Source of the DNA: Sulfurovum sp. FS08-3
GTDB lineage: Bacteria; Campylobacterota; Campylobacteria; Campylobacterales; Sulfurovaceae
Assembly (NCBI GenBank): GCA_000830175.1
Contig: JQIS01000009.1
Span: forward strand, 198,994 to 262,993
Direction: 5' to 3'
DNA: 64,000 bases
This document shows positions 1 to 9,875 of this stretch, piece after piece; positions within the stretch are counted from its first letter, which is position 1, and every line of letters starts with the position of its first letter. The notes below the pieces were generated by a model, which saw only the letters and a program-made list of their open reading frames with translations, ran no database searches and was not told the DNA's origin. The translations under genes and the position numbers were made by a program.

Positions 1-2
1 GT

Positions 3-242
3 ATTTCTATTGCTAAGTCGGATGTATTAAATAAAAAAAGTTTTAATTACAATAGTAATATTATAGAATATAATAAAATATTATTAGAAATCTTTAATGA
101 TGGCTATATTGAAATAAATGATATTATAAGTAAAAATGGACTTATATCCGATCATATACACTTATCAATAAAATCACATGAAGTTTTATTTGAGATTATT
201 AAAAATAAAATTCAGGAGCTAGAAAAAAAATGTGTGGAATAA
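3..242 (+). CDS. C-terminal end of an SGNH/GDSL-like hydrolase (partial)
   Basis: An open frame enters from the window edge and stops at 240-242, giving about 79 residues. Near the end is a D-H-I-H-L-S stretch, followed by a helix, which resembles the last conserved block of SGNH/GDSL esterases (Asp-x-x-His catalytic pair). Such enzymes often sit in polysaccharide clusters and add or remove O-acyl groups. The stop overlaps the start of the next gene by 13 bp, so the two are probably co-transcribed. It is very AT-rich like the neighbours. The start and the Ser block lie outside the window, so the family call is tentative; that it is coding is more secure. Confidence 0.5.
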   Translation: MSIAKSDVLNKKSFNYNSNIIEYNKILLEIFNDGYIEINDIISKNGLISDHIHLSIKSHEVLFEIIKNKIQELEKKCVE

Positions 243-2101
243 CAGGATTTTTTTCTTATAAAAATAGATGTGATACAAAAAAATATTATGAAGCTCATAA
301 AAAAATAGCTCATAGAGGTCCTGATGATGAAGGATTCGTTTATAAAAATAAAAATAATAGTTTAGAACATTTAAGTGGCGATGATACGATTGAAGAGCTA
401 AAGCATAGAGAACATATAACTACCAACAACTCATCTTCACTAATATTGGGTCACAGAAGACTAAGTATTATAGATTTAACTTCACATGGTCATCAGCCGT
501 TCGTGTTTGAAAATCTTTATATGGTTTACAATGGAGAGATATTTAACTATGTCGAGTTAAGAGATGAGCTTATAAGTCTAGGATATAGTTTTAGTACACA
601 AAGTGATACGGAAGTTTTTTTAAAAGCTTATCATTACTGGGGAGTAGAATCATTTAATAAGTTCAATGGCATGTGGGCAGTTGCCATTTATGATAATAAT
701 AAAAATGAGATAATACTTACTCGTGATAGATTTGGGATAAAACCGCTCTATTATTCAATTCTTGATGATAATTTAGTATTTGGAAGTGAGATAAAGTTTG
801 TAAGTTCTTTTTTTGATGAAAAGGTTATTAATAAAAAACTAGTATATGCTTATGTAAGGTATTGCTATTTAGAACATACCAATGAAACCTTTATAGAAAA
901 TTTAAATTCTTTGGAAGAAGGAACATATTTAATATATAAACACAATGAAGTAGTAAAAAAAAGATATTATTTCATTAAAAAAAGAGAAAAAATAAATATA
1001 GAAAAAAGTATTGATCAATCTATAAAATTAAGAATGAGATCAGATGTTGAAGTCGGAGCATTATTAAGTGGAGGTATTGATTCTTCTACTTTGGTTTGTA
1101 AAATAAAGAATAATGGAGTCAGCAGTTTTAAAACTTTTACAGCAGATTTTAAAGAAAAAAAATTTAGTGAACGGCATTATGTTGAAGAGATACTTGAGCA
1201 AACTAAATATGAAGGGCATTTTATAGAGATAAGCTCTGAAGATATTTTAAAAAATATGGAAAAAATAGTTTACATTCACGAAACACCTGTAAGAAGCATG
1301 TCGGTTTTTTTGCAGTATAAAATTTTTGAATTTATAAAAAATAATACTAATGTAAGAGTAACTTTGAGCGGACAAGGTGCGGATGAGATATTTTCAGGAT
1401 ATACTAATGACTACTATTACTATCTAATATCTTTGTTATTAGATATGAGAATTTCAGAATTTTTGAAAGAATTTTCTTTAATTCAAAAGAAGTTAAATGT
1501 ATCAAAGGGAGAATTGTTAAAAAGAACCATAATAACTTATTTCCGTGACAAATTTTCAAAAAAAGATAAACATCGAATTTTCAAAGAAACATTTAGTGAA
1601 AAATATAAAACCTCTAAATTCACTAATTTTTTTAAAAATCATTTATATAGAGGATTGTCTTTTTCGGCTTTAAAAGAATATCTAAGGGACGAAGATAAAA
1701 ATTCAATGTATTTTTCGATAGAAAGTAGATTGCCTTATTTGGATTTTAATGTAGTTGAAGAGGCATTTTCTTTAGCCGATGATCAATATATTAAAAATGC
1801 AGAAACAAAGTTCATTTTAAGAGAAATCGCAAAAGAGTATATTCCAAAAAGTATTATAGAGCGAAAAGATAAAATGGGATTTATTTCACCACAAGAAGTT
1901 TGGCAAAAGAATGAATTGAAAGAGGATTTTGATAAAGTATTTTTGGATATAAAAGAAAATGGTTTATTCTGTTTTATAGATAATAATAGGGTTTTTGAAT
2001 TGTATGAATTATATAAACAAAATAAGTTAAATGATTGGACTTTAATTTGGAGATTTTATTGTTTATATTATTATAAAAAAGCATGGGAAATGAAAGGTTA
2101 A
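230..2101 (+). CDS. asnB: Asparagine synthetase B-like glutamine amidotransferase
   Basis: 623 residues. The protein begins Met-Cys-Gly-Ile, so Cys2 is the nucleophile of the class II glutaminase domain (about 1-210). The synthetase half (about 240-620) has the ATP-pyrophosphatase loop SGGIDSS at residues 280-286. The family releases ammonia from glutamine and uses it to amidate an adenylated carboxylate. In a cluster with sugar amidotransferases, the acceptor may be a uronic acid carboxyl rather than free aspartate (as proposed for WbpS-type proteins); that is inference. It overlaps the upstream gene by 13 bp and is followed closely by hisH. Strongly AT-rich codon use. Confidence 0.9.
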   Translation: MCGITGFFSYKNRCDTKKYYEAHKKIAHRGPDDEGFVYKNKNNSLEHLSGDDTIEELKHREHITTNNSSSLILGHRRLSIIDLTSHGHQPFVFENLYMVYNGEIFNYVELRDELISLGYSFSTQSDTEVFLKAYHYWGVESFNKFNGMWAVAIYDNNKNEIILTRDRFGIKPLYYSILDDNLVFGSEIKFVSSFFDEKVINKKLVYAYVRYCYLEHTNETFIENLNSLEEGTYLIYKHNEVVKKRYYFIKKREKINIEKSIDQSIKLRMRSDVEVGALLSGGIDSSTLVCKIKNNGVSSFKTFTADFKEKKFSERHYVEEILEQTKYEGHFIEISSEDILKNMEKIVYIHETPVRSMSVFLQYKIFEFIKNNTNVRVTLSGQGADEIFSGYTNDYYYYLISLLLDMRISEFLKEFSLIQKKLNVSKGELLKRTIITYFRDKFSKKDKHRIFKETFSEKYKTSKFTNFFKNHLYRGLSFSALKEYLRDEDKNSMYFSIESRLPYLDFNVVEEAFSLADDQYIKNAETKFILREIAKEYIPKSIIERKDKMGFISPQEVWQKNELKEDFDKVFLDIKENGLFCFIDNNRVFELYELYKQNKLNDWTLIWRFYCLYYYKKAWEMKG

Positions 2102-2103
2102 AT

Positions 2104-2721
2104 ATGATATGTATAATAGATTATGAAGTTGGGAATATAGGTTCAATCAAAAATATGATAAAAAAGATTGGTTATGAATGTATTGTTAGTCGAGAACAAG
2201 AGATTATAAAAAATGCAGATAAATTACTTTTACCTGGTGTGGGTTCATTTGATTTTGCAATGAGAAAGCTAGAAGAGTTTGATTTAATTGATATTTTGAA
2301 CAATGAAGTGTTAATTAATAAGAAACCTATTTTAGGAATTTGTCTAGGGATGCAACTTATGACAAAAGGTAGTGATGAGGGAGAAAAAAAGGGTTTGGCT
2401 TGGATTGATGCTTATACAAATTTATTTCAAGTTGATAAATTAAAGATTCCACACATGGGATGGAATTTGGTCAATATTGAAAAAAAGCATTTTTTATCAG
2501 ATGATTTGTTCGATGAAAATAGATTCTATTTTGTACATTCTTATCATGTGCAATGTAATAATAAGGAGGATATACTTTTTTCTACTGAATATGGTGTAAA
2601 TTTTGTCTCTGGTTTTGCTAAGGATAATATTTATGGAGTTCAATTTCATCCAGAAAAAAGTCATAAGTTTGGAAAAAAATTGTTTGAAAACTTTTGTTCC
2701 AAAGAGAGTAAAAAATGTTAA
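2104..2721 (+). CDS. hisH: HisH-like glutaminase subunit of sugar amidotransferase
   Basis: 205 residues from the ATG at 2104, preceded by AAAGG; an in-frame ATG at 2083 lies inside asnB and has no better ribosome site. It is a class I glutamine amidotransferase: nucleophile Cys80 in GICLGMQ, catalytic His182 and Glu184 in GVQFHPEKS. It should deliver ammonia to a HisF-type partner, whose gene overlaps by 7 bp. There are no other histidine genes nearby, and the next-but-one gene is a WbuX/WbpG N-acetyl sugar amidotransferase, so this copy most likely serves acetamidino-sugar synthesis (as HisH2 of Pseudomonas O-antigen loci) and not histidine synthesis. Confidence 0.88.
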   Translation: MICIIDYEVGNIGSIKNMIKKIGYECIVSREQEIIKNADKLLLPGVGSFDFAMRKLEEFDLIDILNNEVLINKKPILGICLGMQLMTKGSDEGEKKGLAWIDAYTNLFQVDKLKIPHMGWNLVNIEKKHFLSDDLFDENRFYFVHSYHVQCNNKEDILFSTEYGVNFVSGFAKDNIYGVQFHPEKSHKFGKKLFENFCSKESKKC

Positions 2722-3488
2722 GACATAGAATAATACCAGTTTTACTTTTGCACGAGGAAGGTTTGGTAAAAACAAAACAATTTAAAAGTCCTGTATATAT
2801 TGGAGATCCTATAAATGTAATTAATATTTTCAATGATAAAGAAGTGGATGAATTGATTTTTTTAGATATTGATGCTACAAAAAGAAATTTACCTATTAAT
2901 TTTGATTTGATTGAAGATATTGCAAGTGAATGTTTTATGCCTTTTGCATATGGAGGAGGTATAAAGCATATAGAAGATATTGAAAGATTGTTTTATTTGG
3001 GAGTTGAAAAGGTTATTATCAATACTTCTTTAAAGAATAAAGAATTGATAAAGGAAGCTGTAAGAAAATTTGGTTCCCAAAGTATTGTGGCTTCAATTGA
3101 TGTTAAGAGAAGTAGCAATGGAGAATATAGAGTTTATTCACATAAAGATAGACAAATGCTTAATATAAATATTCAGAAATATCTAAAAGAAATAGAGCAA
3201 ATGAGTGTTGGTGAAATATTTGTAAATGATGTAGATAATGATGGAATAATGCAAGGCTATGATATTGATTTATTTGAAAAAATAAGTTCTCATATAAAAA
3301 TACCTATAATTGCATGCGGTGGGGCTGGAAATCTTAATGATTTAAAAAAAATAATTGAGAATAGTGAAGTTTCAGCTATAGGTGCTGGAAGCATATTTGT
3401 GTTTTATGGTATTCATAATGCTGTTTTGATAACTTACCCAAAATATGAAGAATTAAAATTATTGGAGAAACAAATTGGCAGAATATAA
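2715..3488 (+). CDS. hisF: HisF-like TIM-barrel subunit of sugar amidotransferase
   Basis: 257 residues with the (beta/alpha)8 pattern of HisF, including FLDIDATK, the phosphate loop FAYGGGI and the late ACGGAG turn. The N-terminal strand reads RIIPVLLLHEEG where true HisF has IIPCLDVKDG, so the cyclase Asp of strand 1 is a Leu here; this argues against imidazole-glycerol-phosphate synthase activity. Known relatives next to wbpG/pseA-type genes act as an ammonia conduit between HisH and the sugar amidotransferase. It overlaps hisH by 7 bp and the next gene by 14 bp, giving a coupled three-gene module. Confidence 0.87.
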   Translation: MLRHRIIPVLLLHEEGLVKTKQFKSPVYIGDPINVINIFNDKEVDELIFLDIDATKRNLPINFDLIEDIASECFMPFAYGGGIKHIEDIERLFYLGVEKVIINTSLKNKELIKEAVRKFGSQSIVASIDVKRSSNGEYRVYSHKDRQMLNINIQKYLKEIEQMSVGEIFVNDVDNDGIMQGYDIDLFEKISSHIKIPIIACGGAGNLNDLKKIIENSEVSAIGAGSIFVFYGIHNAVLITYPKYEELKLLEKQIGRI

Positions 3489-4596
3489 AATATGTAAAAG
3501 GTGTATTATGGATACATCAGATCCCAATATTACATTTGATGATAATGGGGTTTGTTCTCATTGCCATTATTTTGATAATGTTCGTAAACCTAATTGGTTT
3601 CCTAATGATTTAGGAAAGAAAAAATTAGATAAAGAAATAAATAGAATAAAAAACTCACGCAAGATGTATCAGTATGATTGTATGATAGGGCTAAGTGGAG
3701 GAGTTGATAGTTCATATTTAGCTTATTTTTTAAAAAAAGAGTATGATTTGCGAATATTAGCTGTGCATGTTGATGCAGGTTGGAATTCGGAACTTGCCGT
3801 TAGTAATATTGAAAATATTGTAAAAAAACTAAATATAGATTTATATACTCATGTGGTAAATTGGAAAGAGATGAAAAGTTTACAATTGGCTTTTTTGAGA
3901 TCCAATGTGGTAAATCAAGACACTCCTCAAGATCACGCATTTTTTGCAGCATTGTATCAAGCAGCAGAAAAGTTTAAGATAAAAGATTTTTTAGTTGGAT
4001 ACAATATGCAAACAGAATCTATTTTACCATCATCATGGCAGGGATTAACAGCCATGGATGTTGTTCAGCTAAAATATATCAATAAGAAATTTGGTAACCA
4101 CAAACTAAAATATTTTCCATTAGTAAGTTTTTTTAAACAACATATTTATTTTCCATATATATATAAGTTTAATAAATTTGCCCCATTAAATTACATACCA
4201 TACCAGAAGGATGAAGCAAAAAAAATCATTATAAGTGAATTAGGTTGGAGAGATTACGGAGTTAAGCATGGTGAATCAAAATGGACTAAGTTTTTTCAAT
4301 CATATTTATTAGTTAAAAAATGTGGTTTTGATAAGAGAAGAGCTCATTTGTCTAGTTTAATATTGGCAGATGAAATAACTAGAGAACAGGCATTATTGGA
4401 AATAGAAAAAGAAGTATATTCATCGCAAAGTGAAGTTGAAGATGATAAAGAGTATATTGCTAAAAAATTAGGAATTTCTAATGAAATGATGAATAAATTT
4501 GTGACAGATAATTGTGTTCATTATTCAAAATATCCAAATATTCAAAGTCGCTTAGCGTATTTGAGAAAAATAAAAAGTTTTTTAGAAAGTTATTAA
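3475..4596 (+). CDS. N-acetyl sugar amidotransferase (WbuX/WbpG/PseA family)
   Basis: 373 residues starting with TTG at 3475, preceded by GGAGAAACAAA. The N-terminus has two Cys-x-x-Cys pairs (KICKRC near residue 8 and VCSHC near residue 30), likely a metal knuckle, then the PP-loop SGGVDSS at residues 74-80. The family activates the acetamido group of a nucleotide sugar with ATP and converts it to acetamidino using ammonia from HisH/HisF (WbpG in Pseudomonas; PseA for pseudaminic acid in Campylobacter). The substrate here is unknown; a 2,3-diacetamido uronate or a nonulosonate are options. It sits in a run with 0-14 bp spacing on both sides. Confidence 0.87.
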   Translation: MAEYKICKRCIMDTSDPNITFDDNGVCSHCHYFDNVRKPNWFPNDLGKKKLDKEINRIKNSRKMYQYDCMIGLSGGVDSSYLAYFLKKEYDLRILAVHVDAGWNSELAVSNIENIVKKLNIDLYTHVVNWKEMKSLQLAFLRSNVVNQDTPQDHAFFAALYQAAEKFKIKDFLVGYNMQTESILPSSWQGLTAMDVVQLKYINKKFGNHKLKYFPLVSFFKQHIYFPYIYKFNKFAPLNYIPYQKDEAKKIIISELGWRDYGVKHGESKWTKFFQSYLLVKKCGFDKRRAHLSSLILADEITREQALLEIEKEVYSSQSEVEDDKEYIAKKLGISNEMMNKFVTDNCVHYSKYPNIQSRLAYLRKIKSFLESY

Positions 4597-5838
4597 ATGG
4601 CTAAAGATATATTAATCATAACTTATAAGTTTCCACCAATGGGAGGAATAGGTACTAGAAGATGGGTTAAGTTTGCTAAATATTTAGATAAACTAGGGTA
4701 TAAGGTTCATATCTTAACAGTCGATTATAAATATGTAGATCAGGCAAATTGGTCGCATGATATTGGTAATAATATTGCTATTCATAAGTTTAAATCTTTA
4801 TTTCCAATGTGGTTTTTATCAGAAGCTAAAAATAGTGTGATAAAACAGTTCAAAAGATTTTGCAATTTTATTTTTAATAAAACGTTTTTTTATATTGATA
4901 TTGCTCAATATGATTCAAAGAATATTCTTAAACAAGCTAAAAAAATAATTAAAGAAAATGGTATTACCAATATTATAGCTACGGGACATCCTGTTTCAGT
5001 AAATTATATTAGTACATATTTAAAAATTGATAATCCCCATTTAAATTTAATACAAGATTTTAGAGACAATTGGAATGATTTATCAAATTACCATTACCCA
5101 GGTGGATTATCATTTTTTTACCAAAAAGAAAAGTCAGTATATAAAGAGTTTATTTCAATTTATTATTCTGATTCGATTATCAATGTATCTGACGATTTGA
5201 CTATAATGGTGAAAAATAGGTATAAATCTATTGCTGATAAATTTGTCACTATAAACAATGGTTACGATCCTGATGATTTTAGTGAAGTTGATAATGAAAA
5301 TAATAAAAATTTTGATATAGTTTATACAGGAAGCTTGTATAATCAAAGAATTGAAGCAGTAAATTTAATACTGGATGCACTTATTGAACTTAATGATAAG
5401 TTTATAAATGAAAATTTAAAAATAATATTATATACAAATTTTGATATTGATAAATTAAATAGCAAATATAAATATCTACTCAATAGAAATATCTTCATTA
5501 ATTCGTTTGTGAGTCCTCAAGAAGTTAGTAGAATTATTTCTGCATCTACATATTGTTTGTCAATTAATTCTGAATTTGCCTCATACGCTTTTGGAACAAA
5601 AGTATTTGATTATATGGCATTGAATAAAAAAATAATTCATATCTCAAATGGAGGATCTTTGTATAATTTATTGGAGGATAAGGGACAATTTGTGATGACT
5701 TATAATATAGAAAAGATTAAAAAGACTTTGTTAGATTTAAAAAACGACTATTTGTCGAAAGATTCTGATAATAATGTAGATTTTAAAGAATATTCTATAG
5801 AAAGTTTAACAAAGGAATTGGAAAAACTTTTTAGATAA
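4597..5838 (+). CDS. Glycosyltransferase, GT-B fold (GT4-like)
   Basis: 413 residues; the ATG directly abuts the preceding stop codon. The N-terminus (ILIITYKFPPMGGIGTRR) has the glycine-rich donor/acceptor loop typical of GT4-type enzymes, with a second Rossmann half after YTGSLYNQR near residue 250. The usual E-x7-E motif is weak: the C-terminal half has SASTYCLSINSEFASYAFGT, where a glutamate precedes the nucleotide-sugar site. It probably adds one sugar to the lipid-linked glycan at the cytoplasmic face. Donor and linkage cannot be read from the sequence. It is one of the most AT-rich genes in the window. Confidence 0.8.
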   Translation: MAKDILIITYKFPPMGGIGTRRWVKFAKYLDKLGYKVHILTVDYKYVDQANWSHDIGNNIAIHKFKSLFPMWFLSEAKNSVIKQFKRFCNFIFNKTFFYIDIAQYDSKNILKQAKKIIKENGITNIIATGHPVSVNYISTYLKIDNPHLNLIQDFRDNWNDLSNYHYPGGLSFFYQKEKSVYKEFISIYYSDSIINVSDDLTIMVKNRYKSIADKFVTINNGYDPDDFSEVDNENNKNFDIVYTGSLYNQRIEAVNLILDALIELNDKFINENLKIILYTNFDIDKLNSKYKYLLNRNIFINSFVSPQEVSRIISASTYCLSINSEFASYAFGTKVFDYMALNKKIIHISNGGSLYNLLEDKGQFVMTYNIEKIKKTLLDLKNDYLSKDSDNNVDFKEYSIESLTKELEKLFR

Positions 5839-5890
5839 GGATCAAATGTGAAATATTATCGGTATATTATTTTAAAAAAGGTAGTTTAAA

Positions 5891-7012
5891 TTGAAAATCG
5901 CACATATAACAACTGTACATCCTCAAAATGATAATAGAATATTTTACAAAGAGTGTAAGACATTAGCAGATGCTGGGTATGATGTTTCATTAATTGTTGC
6001 AGGAACGGAGAGCAAAAATATAGATGGTATTCAAATAATAGGATTTGAAAAAGAAAAAGGAAGATTGAAACGATTTATAAAAACATCTTTTTTTGATTTA
6101 CTTGCTGTTTGTCACAAAGTAGATGCCGATATTTATCATTTTCACGATCCAGAGATTATATTTGCTGGATTAGTATTGAAAATAAGAGGCAAGAAAGTTA
6201 TTTTTGATATTCATGAGAATAATCCAGCATCAATAATGTCAAAACCATACATAAACCCAATACTAAGAAAATCTATTTCTAAATCTATGAGTATATTAGA
6301 ATGGATTTCAATCAAATTTTTTGATGCAATTGTGACAGCTAGACCTGATATAAGCAAGAGGTTTCAACATAAAAATATGATCACTTTAAGAAATTTTCCA
6401 ATATTACCTGATTTTAAAAAGCTAAAAGAGATAAAAATTGAGAAAAACAAACCTTCTGTTATTTTTGTAGGTGGAATGACAAAAATAAGAGGTATTTGTG
6501 AGCTACTGAATGCATTTAAGGATTTGCCAGAATATGAATTATGGCTTTTGGGACCAATATTGGATAATGATTTAAAAATCAGAATCGAACAGAGTTCGAA
6601 TAATATTAAATACTTTGGAATTGTTGAAGCATATGAAGTATTTAGTTTTATTCAGCAGGCTGATATAGGTATTATCACTTTTTTGTCAGCCCCAAATCAT
6701 TTAAGCACAATGGCAACTAAGCCTTTTGAATATATGGCATGTGGTAAGCCTATGATTATGTCCAATTTTGAATATTGGAAAGAAACTTTTGGTAATTCAT
6801 CATTGTATGTTGATCCAAGTGATTCAAATGATATTAAAAATACTATTAGAAAATTAATGAGTAATAATATTATGATAGAAGAGATGTCACTGCAAAACAA
6901 AAAGCTAGCATATGAAGAATATAATTGGTCAAAAGAAAGTCAAAAATTAATAAAATTATATAAAGAATTGGAAAATAAGCAAATAAATAATAATGAGGAA
7001 TTAGCGAAATGA
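5891..7012 (+). CDS. Glycosyltransferase family 4 protein
   Basis: 373 residues from a TTG start at 5891; the 52-bp gap upstream holds no recognisable SD, so the start rests on homology of MKIAHITTVHPQNDNRIF to the usual N-terminus. DIYHFHDPE and IFDIHEN are characteristic of a GT4 subgroup active on O-antigen or capsule intermediates, and KPFEYMACGKPMIMSNF is the C-terminal donor-binding block. It overlaps the epimerase gene by 4 bp (ATGA). It is expected to work on undecaprenyl-linked sugars in the cytoplasm. Specificity unknown. Confidence 0.83.
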   Translation: MKIAHITTVHPQNDNRIFYKECKTLADAGYDVSLIVAGTESKNIDGIQIIGFEKEKGRLKRFIKTSFFDLLAVCHKVDADIYHFHDPEIIFAGLVLKIRGKKVIFDIHENNPASIMSKPYINPILRKSISKSMSILEWISIKFFDAIVTARPDISKRFQHKNMITLRNFPILPDFKKLKEIKIEKNKPSVIFVGGMTKIRGICELLNAFKDLPEYELWLLGPILDNDLKIRIEQSSNNIKYFGIVEAYEVFSFIQQADIGIITFLSAPNHLSTMATKPFEYMACGKPMIMSNFEYWKETFGNSSLYVDPSDSNDIKNTIRKLMSNNIMIEEMSLQNKKLAYEEYNWSKESQKLIKLYKELENKQINNNEELAK

Positions 7013-8076
7013 TAAAAATACTTACAATACTTGGTGCAAGACCACAATTTATAAAGGCTGGTTCGGTAAGCCGTGAAATAGCAAAACATAAAGTGATAGA
7101 AGAGGTCATAGTCCATACGGGACAACACTATGATGCAAATATGAGTGATATATTTTTTGATGAGATGCAAATACCAAAACCAAACTATTTTTTAGGAATC
7201 GGTGGAAAATCTCATGGTGCTATGACGGGGCAAATGATAGAGAAAATTGAAGAGGTGGCTATTAAAGAAAAACCTGATTGGATTATGGTGTATGGGGATA
7301 CAAACTCTACTTTGGCTGGAGCGATAGTGGCTTCAAAACTTCATATTAAACTCGCTCATATAGAAGCAGGTCTGAGAAGCTTTAATATGAAAATGCCTGA
7401 AGAGGTGAATAGAATCCTCACCGATAGGGTAAGTAGCATACTGTTTTGCCCAACTGATGTAGCCGTGCAAAATCTAAAAAACGAAGGATATGAAAATTTT
7501 GATTGTAAGATAGTGAAATCAGGTGATGTTATGCAAGATGGAGCAATTTTTTATAAAAATTTAGCAGTAAAACCAAATATCGCAATAAAAAAAGATTTTA
7601 TCCTTTGTACTATCCATAGAGCTGAAAATACAGATGATGAAACGAGATTAAAAAGTATATTTGAAGCATTAGAAGAGATAGCAAAAGAAAAACAAGTGAT
7701 TTTACCGCTACATCCTCGAACAAAAAAAATATTAGAAAATTTAAAATTAGATATAAGTCATCTTACGATTATAGACCCCGTTGGTTATCTTGAAATGGTG
7801 TGGTTAATAGATAATTGTGATTTTGTGATGACAGATAGTGGAGGACTTCAAAAAGAGGCATATTTCTTTGAAAAACAGTGTATAACCCTACGAGACGAAA
7901 CGGAGTGGGTAGAGCTAGTAGAGTGTGGAGCGAATACTTTAGTGGGGGCAAATAAAGAGAAAATAATGGAAGCTTACAAAAACCATTCAATATTCAACAT
8001 TCAAAATTCTCAACTAGACCTGTATGGTGGTGGGAAAGCGAGTGAAAATATTATTAAAGAACTATTGGAGTATTAA
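7009..8076 (+). CDS. wecB: UDP-N-acetylhexosamine 2-epimerase (WecB/WbpI family)
   Basis: 355 residues of normal family length. Recognisable blocks are LGARPQFIKAG at the N-terminus, HTGQHYD near residue 37, YGDTNST, HIEAGLRS, PEEVNR and DSGGLQKEA. The enzyme inverts C2 of a UDP-sugar, making ManNAc-type from GlcNAc-type sugars. Next to the amidino module the true substrate could be a 2,3-diacetamido uronic acid (WbpI role), but the dehydrogenase, oxidase and transaminase needed for that sugar are not in the window. It overlaps the preceding glycosyltransferase by 4 bp. Base composition is a little less extreme from this gene onward. Confidence 0.88.
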   Translation: MIKILTILGARPQFIKAGSVSREIAKHKVIEEVIVHTGQHYDANMSDIFFDEMQIPKPNYFLGIGGKSHGAMTGQMIEKIEEVAIKEKPDWIMVYGDTNSTLAGAIVASKLHIKLAHIEAGLRSFNMKMPEEVNRILTDRVSSILFCPTDVAVQNLKNEGYENFDCKIVKSGDVMQDGAIFYKNLAVKPNIAIKKDFILCTIHRAENTDDETRLKSIFEALEEIAKEKQVILPLHPRTKKILENLKLDISHLTIIDPVGYLEMVWLIDNCDFVMTDSGGLQKEAYFFEKQCITLRDETEWVELVECGANTLVGANKEKIMEAYKNHSIFNIQNSQLDLYGGGKASENIIKELLEY

Positions 8077-9288
8077 TTGAATATTTGGATACTCAATCAT
8101 CATGCACTCACTCCTGTCATGAGTGGTGGAACCAGACACTATGATTTCGCAAAAGAGCTTGTAAAAAGGGGACATAGTGTCACTATTGTAGCATCGAGTT
8201 TTCACTATGCGAAATATCAAGAGATGAAGGAATATGGCGATAGTGAATATTTGCTCGAAGCGATGGATGGTATCCAATTTGTTTGGTTTAAGACTCCAGC
8301 ATATTTTGGCAATGGAATAGGCAGGGTAATAAATATGCTCTCCTACACATTAAAGGCACTTAAATTTATGCCAAAACTTAGCCAAAATAAACCTGATATT
8401 ATCGTAGGTTCATCTGTCCATCTTTTTGCTGTTTGGGCTGCTTATAGATTGTCATTGCGGTACAAGGTGCCGTTTATTATGGAGGTGCGAGACCTTTGGC
8501 CCCAAACATTAATTGATATGGGAATATCAAAATGGCATCCTTTTATCCTGTTATTGGGAGTATTGGAAAAATATCTCTATAAAAAAGCAGATAAAATTAT
8601 CTCAAATCTCCCCCATGCCTATGAATACATAGGTCAATTTGTGGAAAAAGAGAAGTTTGTATGGATATCAAATGGCGTTGATTTATCAAATATTATATAC
8701 ACCCCGAAAGAAAGTAATGGTAAATTTGTGGTGAGCTATACAGGGTCAATGGGGGTGGCGAATAATCTTCAATTGCTTTTAGATGTAGCAAAAAGACTCA
8801 AAGATAAAACAAATATCTATTTTAGAATAGTGGGAGAGGGTGTCGAAAAGGGAAAATTAAAAGTTTTCGTAAATGAAAATAATCTTTTGAATGTAAGTAT
8901 AGAAAATTCCATACCTAAAAATGAAGTAACAAATATTTTACAAAATAGTGATGTATTATTTTTAAGTCTAAAAGACAGTCCACTATATAGATTTGGAATA
9001 AGTTTAAATAAGTTATTTGATTATATGGCGAGTGGAAGAGTGATTATATTTGCTGGAAATTCAAAAAATAATCCAATAAAAGATGCAGACGCAGGTTATG
9101 GCATATTGCCCAACGATGTTATAGGTTTAGAAAAAACAATATTGGAAATCTATGATTTACCTCAAGAAAAAAGAGATGCCATAGGACAAAAAATAAGAAA
9201 ATATGCTGAAGACAATTATTCTATTGAAATTTTAGTAGATAAGTTTGAAAAGTTATTAGAAGATGAAATTAGGAAGAAAAATGCTTAA
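8077..9288 (+). CDS. WbuB-type glycosyltransferase (GT4)
   Basis: 403 residues with a TTG start immediately after the epimerase stop. The N-terminus [20 protein letters not shown] and the following [10 protein letters not shown] are hallmarks of the WbuB group, which adds an aminosugar to an undecaprenyl-linked acceptor. [15 protein letters not shown] is the C-terminal sugar-nucleotide site. It lies directly upstream of the initiating phosphoglycosyltransferase gene (8-bp overlap with the chosen pglC start), so it may catalyse the second step of glycan assembly, comparable to PglA. That placement is inference. Confidence 0.85.
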   Translation: MNIWILNHHALTPVMSGGTRHYDFAKELVKRGHSVTIVASSFHYAKYQEMKEYGDSEYLLEAMDGIQFVWFKTPAYFGNGIGRVINMLSYTLKALKFMPKLSQNKPDIIVGSSVHLFAVWAAYRLSLRYKVPFIMEVRDLWPQTLIDMGISKWHPFILLLGVLEKYLYKKADKIISNLPHAYEYIGQFVEKEKFVWISNGVDLSNIIYTPKESNGKFVVSYTGSMGVANNLQLLLDVAKRLKDKTNIYFRIVGEGVEKGKLKVFVNENNLLNVSIENSIPKNEVTNILQNSDVLFLSLKDSPLYRFGISLNKLFDYMASGRVIIFAGNSKNNPIKDADAGYGILPNDVIGLEKTILEIYDLPQEKRDAIGQKIRKYAEDNYSIEILVDKFEKLLEDEIRKKNA

Positions 9289-9874
9289 ATCACTATTTGA
9301 CAAAACCTTGGCACTGTTTTTAATAATCCTTTTTTCACCTATTTATATAATAGTAAGTTTACTAATTTTTGTGAAAATGGGGAGTCCAATACTCTTTAGA
9401 CAAAAAAGACCAGGGTATAAAGAAAAGATATTTGGGATTTATAAGTTTCGTACGATGTCCAACGAAAAAGATGAAAATGGTGAGTTGCTTCCAGATGAAA
9501 AGCGACTTATTGGGATTGGAAAGTTTATACGAAGTACGAGTTTAGATGAGTTACCACAACTTTTGAATGTCTTAAAAGGGGAGATGAGTTTTGTTGGTCC
9601 AAGACCACTTTTGGTAGAATACCTTTCTCTTTATAATGAGGAACAAAAAAGACGACATGATGTAAAGCCAGGGATTACAGGTTGGGCTCAAGTCAATGGA
9701 CGAAATGCTATTTCGTGGGAGCAAAAATTTGAGTATGATGTATGGTATGTAGAAAATCAATCATTTTCGTTGGATATGAAGATACTTTGGCTTACATTGT
9801 TAAAAGTGCTAAAAAGAAGTGATATTAGTTCAAATAGTCACATTAGTATGGAAAAATTTAAAGGGAATAAATAA
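9281..9874 (+). CDS. pglC: Undecaprenyl phosphate phosphoglycosyl transferase (PglC-like)
   Basis: 197 residues from the ATG at 9281 (AGGA about 8 bp upstream); an alternative ATG at 9263 adds six residues. One N-terminal reentrant hydrophobic helix (about 8-30) is followed by the soluble catalytic domain of monotopic phosphoglycosyl transferases: FRTM, the Asp-Glu dyad in [19 protein letters not shown], and [12 protein letters not shown]. It transfers a phospho-sugar from a UDP-sugar to undecaprenyl phosphate at the inner membrane. With PglD/PglE homologues directly downstream, the substrate is most likely UDP-diNAc-bacillosamine or a close relative. Confidence 0.92.
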   Translation: MLKSLFDKTLALFLIILFSPIYIIVSLLIFVKMGSPILFRQKRPGYKEKIFGIYKFRTMSNEKDENGELLPDEKRLIGIGKFIRSTSLDELPQLLNVLKGEMSFVGPRPLLVEYLSLYNEEQKRRHDVKPGITGWAQVNGRNAISWEQKFEYDVWYVENQSFSLDMKILWLTLLKVLKRSDISSNSHISMEKFKGNK

Positions 9875-9875
9875 T

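Noticed and set aside
2104-3488. hisH and hisF as histidine biosynthesis genes
   Set aside because: No other his genes are nearby, HisF lacks its strand-1 Asp, and both overlap a WbuX-type sugar amidotransferase gene.
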